This document shows positions 45,159 to 56,589 of a stretch of DNA of 64,000 nt, in pieces. The translations under genes and the position numbers were made by a program. Numbering within the stretch: position 1 is the first letter of the stretch; every line of letters begins with the position of its first letter. Origin of the DNA: Gnetum montanum. Lineage: Eukaryota; Streptophyta; Gnetopsida; Gnetales; Gnetaceae. The DNA lies in the NCBI GenBank assembly GCA_015680685.1, contig MNCI01002984.1, positions 393,173 to 457,172 on the forward strand, given 5' to 3'. Under the pieces are notes generated by a model, which saw only the letters and a program-made list of their open reading frames with translations, searched no databases and was not told the DNA's origin.

Positions 45159-45991
45159 TGATAAATCATGTTTTCATAGATTCTAATATCGGAGTGGCCA
45201 CGATATTTGGTATGCAATATCACATTTGATATCACAAGGTTACTCCCAGGTCTATAAATACAACCCTCAAGCACATGATTAAGAGTAGTTTTTGGCAATC
45301 AAGTAGTGAAACACATACAATTTTTTCATTTGAGAGTTAGAATATCTTCCAAGTGCTTGCAGTAGGAGATCTAATTGTGATCAGATCTTTATTCAAGCAT
45401 TAATATACTTGAACACACCATTATGTTGGTAATAAAGATGAGCTATTTGATTCACCTTACAACACTTGAGACTTTCTTTCTTATGCATTCATATATATTG
45501 TGATTTCATTTAGTTTACATTAATGTTATTCATTCAGAAATTAATTTTGATTCATTAATCAATTGATTAAAATACACAAGCATGACCCCTTTGAACATAT
45601 GTGTGACACTTGGTAGCTTAGGAACAGCTAGTATTTGACAACCTAGTAGTGTTTACACAAAGTTCAGGATGTGTTTGGGAAGTGGGAATGGTTACTTTTG
45701 TTAGGCTAGATTAGACCATAGTTTACTTAGCACTTAATTGCTCTTACTTTCATTCTTGTTCTAGATGAGTAAATTGATAAAACTCAAAATAATAAAAATC
45801 TTGCACCTCACTCACACTGAACCATACAATTGCATTTCACAAGTGGGACTGGGAAGACAATGAATGGACAACACACATGCACTATTTAGCTCTAGCATAC
45901 TTGGTAATTAAAGTCTATGGAATTTGACCGGATTGCATGTGAATCCCTATGATTCATATGGTTGGACATAGGGGTACCTCGTTGCTCATCA
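45159..45991 (+). repeat. element E 3' LTR
   Basis: Begins TGATAAATCATG and ends CGTTGCTCATCA. TATAAATA at 45253-45260, preceded by GATATTTGG, CAATATCAC and GATATCAC motifs. Followed by CCTGG, whose partner is lost with the missing 5' end. Confidence 0.85.
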
Positions 45992-46229
45992 CCTGGGTTT
46001 CCAAAATTGGGAAAAACATGAGCAAGGATAAGTACCATGGATTTCCATGTTGGGGAAATAGTGCCTAGCCTAGAAGAAGGGAAGTAACACTCACTCTTGC
46101 CTGCCAACACTCATCTAGCACAAGTTTGACCCCAAAGTAGGCCCCACATGACAAAGAACCCTTCCAAGCATCTCCGATAGCCTAGGAACCTCACCAAACC
46201 TAGTTAAGATTGGTTGAAATCTAGGATTT
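45992..46229 (+). other. element H internal sequence after E
   Basis: Non-coding; leads into the tandem array. It already contains the ATTTCCATGTTGGGG phrase typical of array units. Confidence 0.5.
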
Positions 46230-48600
46230 GATGTGTTCCACACTAGGGAAGGCTTATTCCATGCTAAGCCCCTCATCCTCAGCATGGATATATTAGGGGA
46301 AGTAAAAATTACCTTAATTGAAGACCTAGTAACCCCTAGACCCTACCAAAACCTTCTAGAACTTCTGGAAGCCCCAAAATTGGTCAAATATGGAACCAAA
46401 CTATCATCCCCTCTCATCCATTTTGGGACCACCATACACAGTGTGGAAGAAAGGGATAAGATTGCATGAGGCACTTAGAAGCCTCCAAACTATCAAATCT
46501 TGACACCCAACATTGACCATCGACACCAGCAACCTCAGAGGTTGACATGCATGGTCGATCAACTATCAATTTGGCCTACATTTTACTTTCTTGATTGTGG
46601 AAGACCTCTTCCATGCTAAGCCTTCCATCCTTAATGTGGAAAAAGTGAGGAAGCCTGAAAGCCCCCTCAAAGACTTCAAAATGATCAAATCTTAACCTTA
46701 GGCACTAATAGCCAACACTGGCAACCCTATGAGCACTCATGCATAGCCAGGTCAACTGAAAATGATCAAAAAATCTTTTCCCCTAATTTTCCACATTGAG
46801 CATGAAGCTCCATCATGGAAAAAGGGAGGGAAGTTTAACAAATGGCTAGTGACCCTTGGAACAACCAATCTTTAACATCAAATATTAGCAGTTAACACCA
46901 ATAACCTTGAGAATGTGCATGCATGACTGAAAGTGATCATGGAGCATGAAAAATATTTTCCCTTAATTTTCCATGTTGATCATGGAACATCTAGCATGAA
47001 AAAGGAGGGGAGTCCAAAAACCACTCATTAATCATCAAAAAAGAAAAACTTTAACAGCAAGCATTGACCATTGTCACTAGTAACCTCAATGACCTACATG
47101 CATGATCGAAAATGATGCAAAAATAAAAAATCTATTTCCTCCCATTTTTCCACACTAAGCATACTATCCCTAGTGTGGAAAGAAGGGGAAAAGTCTAAAA
47201 CATGCTTAGAAATACTCAAAATGACCAAAATTTAACACTAAACCTTGGTCCTTAACTTCGGTAGGCCTAAAAGCTAACATGCATAGTCGATTGAGGTTAA
47301 AATTGGCTTAAATCTAAGTTGCATGGTTCTTCCATGCTAAGGATTCATTTTTCCATGTTGAGGTTGGTATCCCTAGTGTGGAAACTCAAGGGGCAACTTA
47401 TTTGAGACTCCCAAACACCTTAGAATGACACCAAATGACCTTTCATGCACTCTATAACCTTGGCAGTAGCTATTGGAGCACTTAAAATTTACAAAACTAA
47501 TCCTAGATGGCCACAAATCCATTTCCCTTTCTTTTCCATGGTGAGCTCTCTATCCCCAATGTGGAAGAAAGTGGGGAAGCCAAAAAGCCACATAGGAATG
47601 CTCAGAACTACTAAATTTTGACATGGATCCATAGCCCTTGACCTTGGCAACTTTGGAAGGTAACATGCATGGTCGATTTTAGTTCGAACTAGCCTAGATC
47701 TAAGATTTTTTCTTCTTCCATGCTAGAGTAACTTCCCTAGTATGTAAATAAAATGGGAAAGTTGCTTTTCCACTTTTAGATGTAATATGGCACTCTTGGA
47801 AGCCAAAGATCTTTGTCGAAGTATCCCAAGACCTCATAGCCTCAAGATTTTGCTTCTTTGACCTTATTTCAACCTTTAAAATCCACTCCCCCCATTATTC
47901 CATGCTAGAGTAACTCCCCCAACGTGGAAATATGGGGGAAGACCTTAAGTACCCTTAAACAATCTTCAAACATGCCCAAAATTAACCAGAAACTTGCAAT
48001 ATTGACGTCTATCGTCCTAGTGGCCTAGAAACCTAGTCAAAGTGCTCCAAAATCACTCTAAATTCATAAAAATAAGTATCCTTCTATTTTTCCACGTTGA
48101 AGATACTATGCCCTACTTGGAAAAAGGGGAGAACGCCATTTCAACACCTATTAACCCTCAAAATCACCTCAATTTGCCTAAAAACGAAGTCGGGAGATGC
48201 ACAAGTTTTAAATTTGGACTCTAGCCACCTGTTTGACCATGTTTGACCTTATTTTTTCTTGGATTTTGGTTTTCCATGCAAAACCCCCTCTTTTCCATGC
48301 TGGTCAGCATGGAAACAATTTGAGAAGGCTTTAAAACTTACTTTTTTGGCCTTTACAAACCTCTGAGGAGCCCAATTTTGATGGATCTGACCTTGTGCTT
48401 CCTTAGGAAGGTCCTAGGATCTCAATTTTGGACCTCTAACACTCCAAAGCCTATTTTCCTTAGTTTCCATACTAAGGGCCCCTATTTCCATGCTGAGCCC
48501 AATGTGGAAGCCTCAAAACATTGGATTTTGGGTTTAAATAGCCTAGAAATAGCCCTGATTGATGCCTAAACTCATCTAATAGCCTTGTAGCTTCAAAACA
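46230..48600 (+). repeat. degenerate tandem array, unit about 180-200 bp, in element H
   Basis: At least ten to twelve diverged units. One recurring mark is CATGCATGGTCGAT and variants at 46546, 46738, 46918, 47097, 47278, about 47480 and 47664: spacings 192, 180, 179, 181, about 202 and about 184. A second mark is TTTTCCATGCTRAGC followed 20-30 bp later by TAGTGTGGAAAAAG, at about 46610, 46788, 46969, 47148, 47345, 47535, 47718, 47900, 48092, 48280 and 48470. The array lies where Gag would be expected between LTR and pol. No open frame runs through the units. Confidence 0.8.
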
Positions 48601-49180
48601 TGGTCTACTAAGGCCTAAAATTGGAAAAAACCTAATCATTTTTACCTATATTAGGCAAATTTTATCATATACAACCTATTTTTCTTGATTTTTGCCTTAT
48701 TACATAATGTTTTGACTTGTTTTTAAATTCATGTTGCCTTATGGACCTTGTTAACCTTCTATGACCTTTATACAACCTTATATGTTCTCTGTTTGTCTTA
48801 TTACAACTCTATGTACCTTTTTTTGGCCTTTAAATGGCATCAAATAGTGGGGTTTTACCTTCCATGATGACCATTTGGCACCATATTACCATGGCCTGCT
48901 AAGGCTTTAAACTAGCATTATACACCAAGACTATAAACTGGCATCATGGCTTGCTAAGGCCTTAAATTGGCAAAATTGTGGCCTTTATTGACCATTTGAA
49001 GCCTTATATTTTTTTGAATTTTATGTGATCTTTGCACTTTTCCAAATTTACCTTATCTCACCAATGACCTTAGATAGCCTTGATTGCATTAGATTTTCAT
49101 GTGTTTTATGGCATTTTAACATTATTTATTTACTTTTACCTAGGTGTCACTTAATATGCTTTTGGTTGATATGCAGGATT
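48601..49180 (+). other. element H segment before pol
   Basis: Non-coding. At 48890-48985 short repeats of the type CATGGCCTGCTAAGGC plus TTTAAACTAGCAT occur; very similar repeats follow pol at 52700-52790. Confidence 0.5.
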
Positions 49181-49573
49181 AAAGTATGAGTACCTAGGAG
49201 CAAATTAGTTTGCCTTTGTATCTACATGGACCTCACGGTGATATTAAATAGTGTATCAACCTTGACTACCTAGATCTTAAACCTGAGAGTCTTATAGACC
49301 ACATAGCCTCAATAGAGAAACCTCTAGAAAGGCTTGAAAACCTAGTCAAAGCCCTTGACTTAGAAATGAGAGACATAACTGAAGACCCTCTAGTTGAGGT
49401 TCTTCTCACAACACATAGTGGTGAGGAAAAAAACACTTAAACTAACTCCCTCACTAGAGCCTCAATGTGTCCAAGATATCACCAAAGTCTTACAAAACAA
49501 CATTAAGGCATTTTCCTAGTCATATGAAGATATGCTAGGCCTAGACCTATATCTAGTCTAGCACAACATCATA
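49181..49573 (+). pseudogene. element H pol, region before RT
   Basis: Coding-like in two frames: LPLYLHGPHGDI near 49214, KPLERLENLVKALDLEMRDI near 49318-49380, then FS.SYEDMLGLDLYLV near 49511-49560 (the WSYEDMPGLD block found just before RT in Tat elements). No protease active site was seen. Confidence 0.6.
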
Positions 49574-50290
49574 TTGGATCCTAGCATTAGACTACTTAAG
49601 CAAAAAGTGCACAAGATTAGACCTGATTTGGCCTTGGCAGTTTGTGATGAAATCTCAAAGCTCTACCAAGTAGGTTTTATTAGGGTTGTTGATTACATAG
49701 AATTGTTATACAAAATAGTGGTAGTTCCTAAGAAAAATGGAAGTATCCATATTTGCATTGATTTTTGAGACCTAAATAAAGTAACCATTAAGGATGAATT
49801 CCCTTTACCTAATATTGATCAACTTAGCGATACTACAGCCAAACATGACTTGTTGTCCTTTATGGATGAATTCTCAGCATATAACCAAATTAGGATCTAC
49901 CTAGAGCACTAGCTTAGCATGACCTTTATGACCCCATGGGGTACTTTTTGTTATACCATGATGTCCTTTAACCTTAAGAATGTCAAAGCGAGATGCCAGA
50001 GAGCCATGACCTATATCTTCAGTGATTACATGTTATGTTTGCTTAATGATTGCATAGATGACATATCAGTAAAATGTAAAATAGCCAATAACCATGCTAA
50101 TGACCTAGATCTTGTGCTTAAACAATGCTTCAAATATGAGCTTAGGCTCAATCCTAAGAAGTGTGTCTTTAGTGTTAAGACCGATAAGATGTTTGGCTTA
50201 GTAGTCTTTGAAGTAAGCATACGCATAGATCCTAATAAGATCAAGGCCATATCCAAATTAGAAGCACCTACCAACCTTAAAGAGCTTTAG
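49574..50290 (+). pseudogene. element H reverse transcriptase (Tat lineage)
   Basis: LDPSIRLLKQKVHKIRPDLA leads into YQVGFIRVVDY, VVPKKNGSIHICIDF (stop) DLNKVTIKDEFPLPNIDQL, LLSFMDEFSAYNQIRI, MTFMTPWGTFCYTMMSFNLK, AMTYIF, NDCIDDISVK (the YVDD box as CIDD, both Asp kept) and ELRLNPKKCVFSV. Matches Tat-type RT block by block. Stops at about 49768 and 49911. Confidence 0.87.
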
Positions 50291-50305
50291 GGATTACAAG
50301 GTAGA

Positions 50306-50880
50306 TTGCAGTTTATTTGTAGGTTTATCGCTAAGCTTACGAATAAGTTACAACCAATGCAACACTTGCTTAAGAAAGGAGTTTGCTATGAATGGATAGC
50401 TCAATGCCAACAAGCCTTTGAAAACCTTAACCAAGAGTTGATACAACTACTAATAGTCTATCCTCCACAAGAGGGTAAACCATTTTACATTTATCTTACC
50501 ATCTCAAATACGTCCATTTCCTCCCTACTCTTTCAAAAATGTGATGATGGAGCAAAAATGCCTATATACTACCTTAGCCATGCATTAGTAGCCCATGAGA
50601 CTTGATACAGTAAAGTGGAGAAGTATTGTCTAGCACTAGTCTTATATTTGAAGAAATGGAGACACTGCCTCTTCAAAAGCCAAGTCAACGTAATTTGCAA
50701 AGACAACATACTCAGAGCCATAAAAACCAACATCTACAAAAGTATTCCTATAGCTCTATGAAAACCCATAACTGCAAAATTCAACCTCCATTACGTATCT
50801 CAGTCATCAACAAAAGGTCAAGTTATAGCTATACAACTCATAATTTCACTTATTGATGACTAAGCAGCCATAGACCCTGA
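50306..50880 (+). pseudogene. element H RNase H
   Basis: FICRFIAKLTNKLQPMQHLL is the tether; then WIAQCQQAFENLNQEL, FYIYLTISNTSISSLLFQ and MPIYYLSHAL. The catalytic residues of this domain are poorly preserved (YLTISN for DAS-type), as is usual in Tat elements, where the second RNase H is thought to take over. Frame breaks after 50605. Confidence 0.78.
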
Positions 50881-50914
50881 GTTCCCTAATGAACACATTA
50901 ACATAGTTAGCTAG

Positions 50915-51345
50915 GTGCCTAAGGGTTATGAAGCAGTCATGAACTTCGATGAAGATTCAACCACCCATGCAGCTAGTCCTACTGCCATTGTAACATTCCC
51001 ATATGGTGAAATCCAATCCTTTGCCTATCATTTTGGGTTCCCATGTACCAACAACATAGTGGAATATGAAGGTTTGATCAGAGGAATGATGGTAGCTCGT
51101 AACCTAGGAATTAAATGCCTAGCCATCAAAGATGACTCATATCTTGTGGTTAACCAATTAACTAAAGTCTATGCATGTAAAGCTAAGTAGTTACAACCTT
51201 ACTGTGATCCATGAAAGTAGTTATTACAACAATTCATGGATGTTGATATCCAACACATACCTAGAAACAAAAATGCAATAGCTGATGCAATTGCAACATT
51301 AGCCCTTAGTATGATGCCAGATGTGTTTAGCAAGTTGTCCACCTT
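50915..51345 (+). pseudogene. element H second, archaeal-type RNase H
   Basis: MNFDEDSTTHAASPTAIV corresponds to the FDGASS start of the archaeal-type RNase H; then FAYHFGFPCTNNIVEYEGLI, DDSYLVVNQLT and, after stops, IPRNKNAIADAIATLAL. The ENNIAEYEAL-type Glu and the GDSELV-type Asp (here DDSYLV) are kept. This extra domain between RNase H and integrase identifies the Tat lineage. Confidence 0.85.
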
Positions 51346-51504
51346 AACTATGGACTATGCTGCTCCCATCACATAAAACACTAAGGATACCTTTATGGTT
51401 GTTGTTCATACTTCCCCTCCCAAGGAGTGGTATGACAATATCAAATTTTATCTTATGCATGGTGAATCCTCACAAGGCCTGACTACTGCTCAAAAGGACA
51501 CTAT

Positions 51505-52310
51505 ATGCAAGTGATTGAAGTAGTATGTCATCATACTGATAACACATTATGTCGACGATCCTATGATGGCATACTCCTAAAGTGCTTAGGTAAAATCAAA
51601 GCCATAACAATCCTAAAGGAGGTTCACAAGGGTGTTTGTGAAGGACATATAGGACCTAGAGCCATGGCCACTAAGATCAGATGGTTAGGCTATTATTGGT
51701 CCCATATGAAAAATGACTACTTGCAAAAGGTTGAGCAATGTAACACATGCCAATAATACAGAAACCTAATACATGTATCACCAATTGAGTTACATATAAC
51801 CTAGATAACATGGTTGTTTTAACAATGGGGGTTGGATATCATTGGGCCTATAATGCCTCAGTCTTCTACAGGACATAAATTCACCATCACCACAACCAAA
51901 TACTTTACCAAGTGGGTTGAGGCTATTCTCCTAAGGAAGATCACATCTAAACAAGTTTGCAATTTTATCCTAGATAACACTGTAGCTTGTTTTGGCATAC
52001 CCATGACCATAGTTATGGACAGTGGATCTTAATTTACTAGCCAAGAAACCAAGGATTTCTATCACAACTTGGGCATTAATCATTCTTTCTCATCACCTTA
52101 CTATCATCAAGCCAATGGATAAGTAGAAGTAAGCAACAAGACCATCATCAACTTGCTCAAGAAGATGCTCAATAATAGCAAGCAGAAGTGGCATGAGCAA
52201 CTCGTCCATGCACTATGGGCATACAAAAAAACCTATTGCACAACAACTAGCATGACCCCTTATAGTCATGTTTATGGTTCTAAAGCTATTTTACCTCTGG
52301 AATTATAGGT
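51505..52310 (+). pseudogene. element H integrase
   Basis: H2C2 region: VHKGVCEGHIGPRAMATKI and VEQCNTCQ near 51622-51756. Core: LDIIGPIMPQSSTGHKFTI near 51832, YFTKWVEAILL, IPMTIVMDSGS near 51990-52030, YYHQANG (stop) VEVSNKTIINLL near 52100-52160. All three catalytic acidic residues (D, D, E) remain. Tail: HEQLVHALWAYKKT, TSMTPYSHVYGSKAILPLEL. Stops at about 52030, 52121 and 52306. Confidence 0.85.
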
Positions 52311-52904
52311 ACCATCACTCTGAGTAGCCTTGACCGACTTCATCAATGATGAGTAGAGCAAAGAGTTGTGAATGGTAGCACTAGATTTGGTGGAGGAGCA
52401 GTGTATGCAAGTGCTTCCCACATCAAGCACTATCAACAAAGGTAGAAGTGAAAACATCAGCATGACTTGATCATGCACAAGATCAATGAATGAGACTAGT
52501 CCTTGAGGTCATTCGTGAGCATGCAAAAAAATTCTTAGCCAACTAGGAAGGACCCTTTCTTATCACCAGAGCCTATAGGAATGGAGCATTCAAAATAGCC
52601 AACATGGATGGGAATGAGTTGGCCAATCCATTTAACCATTTCTATCTAAAGCTAAACTACATGTAGCTGATAGATCATCAACAAGGAAGCCTACTTTTAA
52701 AGATCCGCTATGACCTTAAACTAGCAACACAGTCTGCTAGGGTCTTAAACTAGTACCATGGCCCACCATAGCCTTAAACTAGCAACATTGGTGACTTGGA
52801 TAGCCTAATTCTCATGTGGCCTGTATGCATTATAGTGTTATAATATGTAGTGATGTTTTGTATTCTTTTTCTATGCCTCTTGGGTCAATCCTCTAGGCAC
52901 CAAC
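52311..52904 (+). other. element H post-integrase and 3' segment
   Basis: Decayed integrase tail to about 52680, then non-coding with CTTAAACTAGCAACA-type short repeats (52700-52790) like those at 48890-48985. Confidence 0.55.
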
Positions 52905-52919
52905 AAAGAGGGGCCATTG
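52905..52919 (+). promoter_or_regulatory. element H polypurine tract
   Basis: AAAGAGGGGCCATTG directly before AAACACTAC, the start of similarity to the 5' LTR. Confidence 0.65.
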
Positions 52920-53638
52920 AAACACTACAAAATTTTGCATGTTATAACCAATATTCATCATGTAGCTTTTGCCCCATGAAACCTAAGGAAAAATTTCATT
53001 GTAAATGTGAAAATTGTAACCCACAATGGGAAATTTCACATACTTTATAATTTTTAGGCTTAAGATGCCCCATAAGTGGTCAAAGCCTCATTCCCCAAGT
53101 GAAAAAAATCACATAATGTCTATATTTAGGCCTTGGGGAAGGCCAAAAGTGCCTTTTAGAATGCTAAGAAAGGTAATTTCATGGTTTTTATGGGAGGGTA
53201 TGCATTTTTCTATGCTAGGAACACCTGCAAGGAGTAGATATCACCTACCCCCAGCATGGAAGGATGGGGGGTTTGGAAACTTTTCTCCCCTCAACATGAA
53301 GACCAAATGTACAACTTGGAAACCTTTCCCCAACTTGAAAACTTTTCTCCCTCAGCTTTAAAAGTTCCCCCCAATGTGAAAGTTTCCCCCTAGCCTAGAA
53401 AGTTTCCCCTCAACTTGGAAACTTTTCCCCTAGCTTGGAAAGTTTTTCCCTCAGCATGGAACGACAAGAAGCAAAATTCATCAATTCATGCACTTCAATG
53501 TTGACCAGCCACTTCAACAAGCAAGGTGGAGAGCTCAACGTGGAAGACTCATCTCTAGCATGGAAGCTATGCCCCTGATTACTATTACTATCTATAGTAA
53601 ATAGAATGGCCATGGGGGGAAGCACTTACAATGTATAG

Positions 53639-53669
<31 letters not shown>

Positions 53670-54675
53670 NCCCCCCCCAAAATTAGACACCCATCTCACC
53701 TAAATTTGTAACCAATTTGTAGCAAATTTGTAGTGATTTTTTAGCCAACTTGGCAACCAAATCATAGCCAATTTGCAGCCCCATTCATGGCCCAAAGATC
53801 CTATAAAAGCCAGCCTCCAACACCATTTATAAGTTTAGCAAATTTTGGGGCATATGAGCAATTTTTGATAAGGTTCTAAAATTTTTTCTCACAATTTAGT
53901 AATTTTTGACAAAGTTTAGCAACTTTTAGGCATATAAGAAATTTTTAATTCTAGAATTTTAAGTAATTTTTCTCACGGTTCAACATTTTTGAAAAGATTC
54001 AACACTTACAAGCATTCTCAAGAAATTTGCATACACATAATTCCACACTTGGGGCATTTTCAAGCACTCAAGAGCTTTTGCAAGTTTCCATACTTGCATT
54101 CTCTTAAACCCTAGCTTGGAAGTAGTGTGGCCTTAATATTTGGTGGATTTTTGGTGTTAACACTGCACTTCTAGGATCCCAAACCTAGCATGGAGCAACT
54201 TGACATTCAAATTTTCCACCTTTCTCACCCCCAAGCAGTGACCTAATTGGTGGATCCAAGGCTGTAGTAGTGAAAGAAGGTTCGACATAATCAAGAGTGG
54301 CTTAGCACCTAGATCATGGAGCATATCACATTGGCTTTAATGGGCTTTAAACTCTTATTCAATTGGACCCCCTTTTTAACTCATCTAGGCACCATTTGTA
54401 CACATTTCTCTAACTTATTCTTTATTCTTTCTTAATAAAGTTTTAAGTTTTGAGTTTTATGTTCAAAAGTAAATTTATTATTTGTGCATTATTTGGATCT
54501 ATTTATATTCCCATGTTTTGCATCTCATAAGTCCCTACTTGAACTATCAGACTGGCCAGGGCACCTCGAATCCCATTTTTATCATGAAGGCCCTAGGGAT
54601 TCAGGGTTGGGAAACTTCTTGCACTGAGGATCCTTGATTTTCATTCCAATAATCAAGGTTTTTGATTGAAATAGG
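52920..54675 (+). repeat. element H 3' LTR
   Basis: Direct repeat of 37084-38793. Carries short CTTGGAAACTTTTCCCCT-type repeats (53270-53470), a poly-C run (53642-53678) absent from the 5' copy, and TATAAAAG at 53802-53809. Confidence 0.85.
53642..53678. other. poly-C run with an N
   Basis: 37 positions of C with one N at 53670. The 5' LTR has ordinary sequence (ACCTCTCCAAATTTGGG) at this place. Probably a sequencing or assembly artefact or a collapsed C-tract. Confidence 0.85.
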
Positions 54676-54680
54676 TGCTC

Positions 54681-56589
54681 TACTAACATGTGGTTTGAAA
54701 ATACAAACTGAGTGGCACCTGTGTCAAAGCTAGAGCAAAAAAAAGATACCCAAGTGTTTGCATGGGTACAAATGATTTTATTACAACACCCTATGCAAGT
54801 GCTTTGATTTTTTCCATGAATAGTGAACTTTGCTTGTTTGATTAAGAATAATTATTGGTGTAGTAGTAGATAAAAAAAATAAACAAATGTTATTTAATTC
54901 TACTAAGGTAGCATCAGGACAAAGCTTTCATTCCATGAAATATAATTAATCATGATTGCAACAATGGAGAGCTACAATTTTTTTTATTGCAAAGTGGGAA
55001 TAATTTGATCCAAAACCCTTGAATTTTCATGCTGAGTATTGAGTAGTAACTACTAACCAGATAAAGCTAAAGTAGTAAACTATAAAGCACATGAACAATA
55101 ATGATGATGTCAAGCGCATCCCTAGAATAGGTTGAGGAGGTTCATGGTAGCACCATTCCTGTTGGACATGTGTACTATCTAGTTAATGTGGATGACAAGG
55201 GTGTTCACCCATGTAGCCTTATCATCTCTTGGCTAGCATGCCTCTTCTACCACTTTCTTAGATTTCATGTTAATCGAAGATATCCAGGATGCCAGACTTG
55301 GCAATTACATTGATTTAAATGGATTGGCACTAGATTTTAAAATATCAATCTATTATTTAAATGATTATTTTTAAAAATTGCAATAAAATTGCTTAGTATA
55401 AATAATTGCATTGATGTGGAGAAAGGTATATAGAATATGAAGAAGAGAAATTGATACCCAAGCAAAAACAACATCAAGTTGAAGTTAATTTTCCTTTGAA
55501 AATTAGTGAGAGATGATCTATTGAGCCTTGTGGTGATTATTGGAGTCCATTGTACAACTATCAAGGTTGCTGCATTGTGAAAGACAACAAGGTAGAATTG
55601 CAAAGAAGGCAAAGTCTCCCTTGTCATCCTTGAGATTTACGCTTGTATTTATGAATTCAACTTAATTTAATCATTAAATTTCATTCTTAAACTTAAGATT
55701 AGAAGTTAGGATGAAAATTCATGATATTACTTATGAGTGATAGTCATAAGTGTGGAATTTGATTGGATTCAATTCTAATCATTCATTTTCTTGATGATCT
55801 TTTGACTTTTGAACCATTCCTCCATGGATACGACTGACAGATCAATCATAGATGATGTGACTTCTCTACAAACAAAGATAGTTATTAAAGTAATCCAACA
55901 CCAAATTTTTCCTTGTTCATCAATTTTGGCATTGTTGATGGGGAAGCTAACAAATTTAATCATCATCAAGGGTTTTGTATGTTTTAATTTCATTTTGTAA
56001 TTTTATATTTTTTAGATATATTTTATTTTATTTCCTTTTATTTTATGATTCTTTCATTTAAGTAATTTAAGAAATGGTTTCTTTTACTTATTTTTCTTAT
56101 ATTAAAAATCTAAACATAAGGAAAAATTCAAAGAATCAACTCCTCTTCTCGTACAACCAACTGAAACTATTAAAAAGTTTGCAATTAAAGTTGCGATAGT
56201 AGGAGTTATTAAATTAGTTTGTTAAATCTTAGGAATGGTAGCCTATGAATGTGCCATCGAAGAGTGTTCTTATTAAATGAAACTAGCAAAGCAATCAAAG
56301 AAACCAATACAAATTTAACCTTTTAGGAGCACTCTTAGTTTTTACAAACATACAAAAGTCAATCAAAAATAAAACTAAGATGAAACAATATAATTATGTT
56401 CTAATTATTCTTCTCCTTTGACAAAGAAAAATTCCAAAGAACAAACACAATATACTTTTTTCATATTTGTTAATCCTCTATTTGATATTTCAACTACTAC
56501 AATATCAACCATGAATTCAACTATAGTAGCAAGGTTTTAAAATACTACCTCAATATCAACTAATGTAACCACAATTGGAGAAACTACCC
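54681..56589 (+). other. element G LTR end and 5' leader
   Basis: Non-coding. TGGCACCTGTGTCAAAG at 54713-54729 is a possible decayed tRNA-Asp-type primer site, which would place the LTR end just before it. Nothing else was recognised before Gag. Confidence 0.4.

Larger units (their letters stand above)
39125..45991 (+). mobile_element. element E: 5'-truncated family-1 element inside H
   Basis: Begins abruptly in the Gag-protease linker (39125), without 5' LTR or Gag, and runs through protease, RT, RNase H, integrase, T-rich tract, 3' domain, polypurine tract and a complete 3' LTR (45159-45991). H sequence resumes at 45992. It is the best-preserved pol of family 1 in the window, though still full of stops. 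The lack of a 5' LTR means a later deletion or recombination removed the left part of E and perhaps adjoining H sequence. Confidence 0.85.
37084..54675 (+). mobile_element. element H: Tat-like Ty3/gypsy element with 1.7-kb LTRs
   Basis: Two 1.7-kb direct repeats (37084-38793 and 52920-54675) flanked by TGCTC enclose an internal region split by element E. After removal of E the internal part is about 7.3 kb: a non-coding start, a tandem array of about 185-bp units (46230-48600), then pol with RT, RNase H, a second archaeal-type RNase H and integrase (49570-52310). The second RNase H between RNase H and integrase is the hallmark of the Tat lineage (Ogre, Retand and relatives). Gag and protease were not found. 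LTR ends are not TG...CA as read here: AAACAC at the left and AATAGG at the right, although the 3' copy is preceded by TG. Confidence 0.82.

Noticed and set aside
44945-45229. Possible env-like protein in E
   Set aside because: The frame crosses the polypurine tract into the LTR and has no signal peptide or membrane pattern; the A counterpart is not open.
46230-48600. Possible CRISPR-like regular spacing
   Set aside because: Units are long, diverged and contiguous, without short identical repeats and unique spacers; the context is a plant retrotransposon.
53642-53678. G-quadruplex-forming C run
   Set aside because: Absent from the other LTR copy and contains an N; more likely an assembly artefact.
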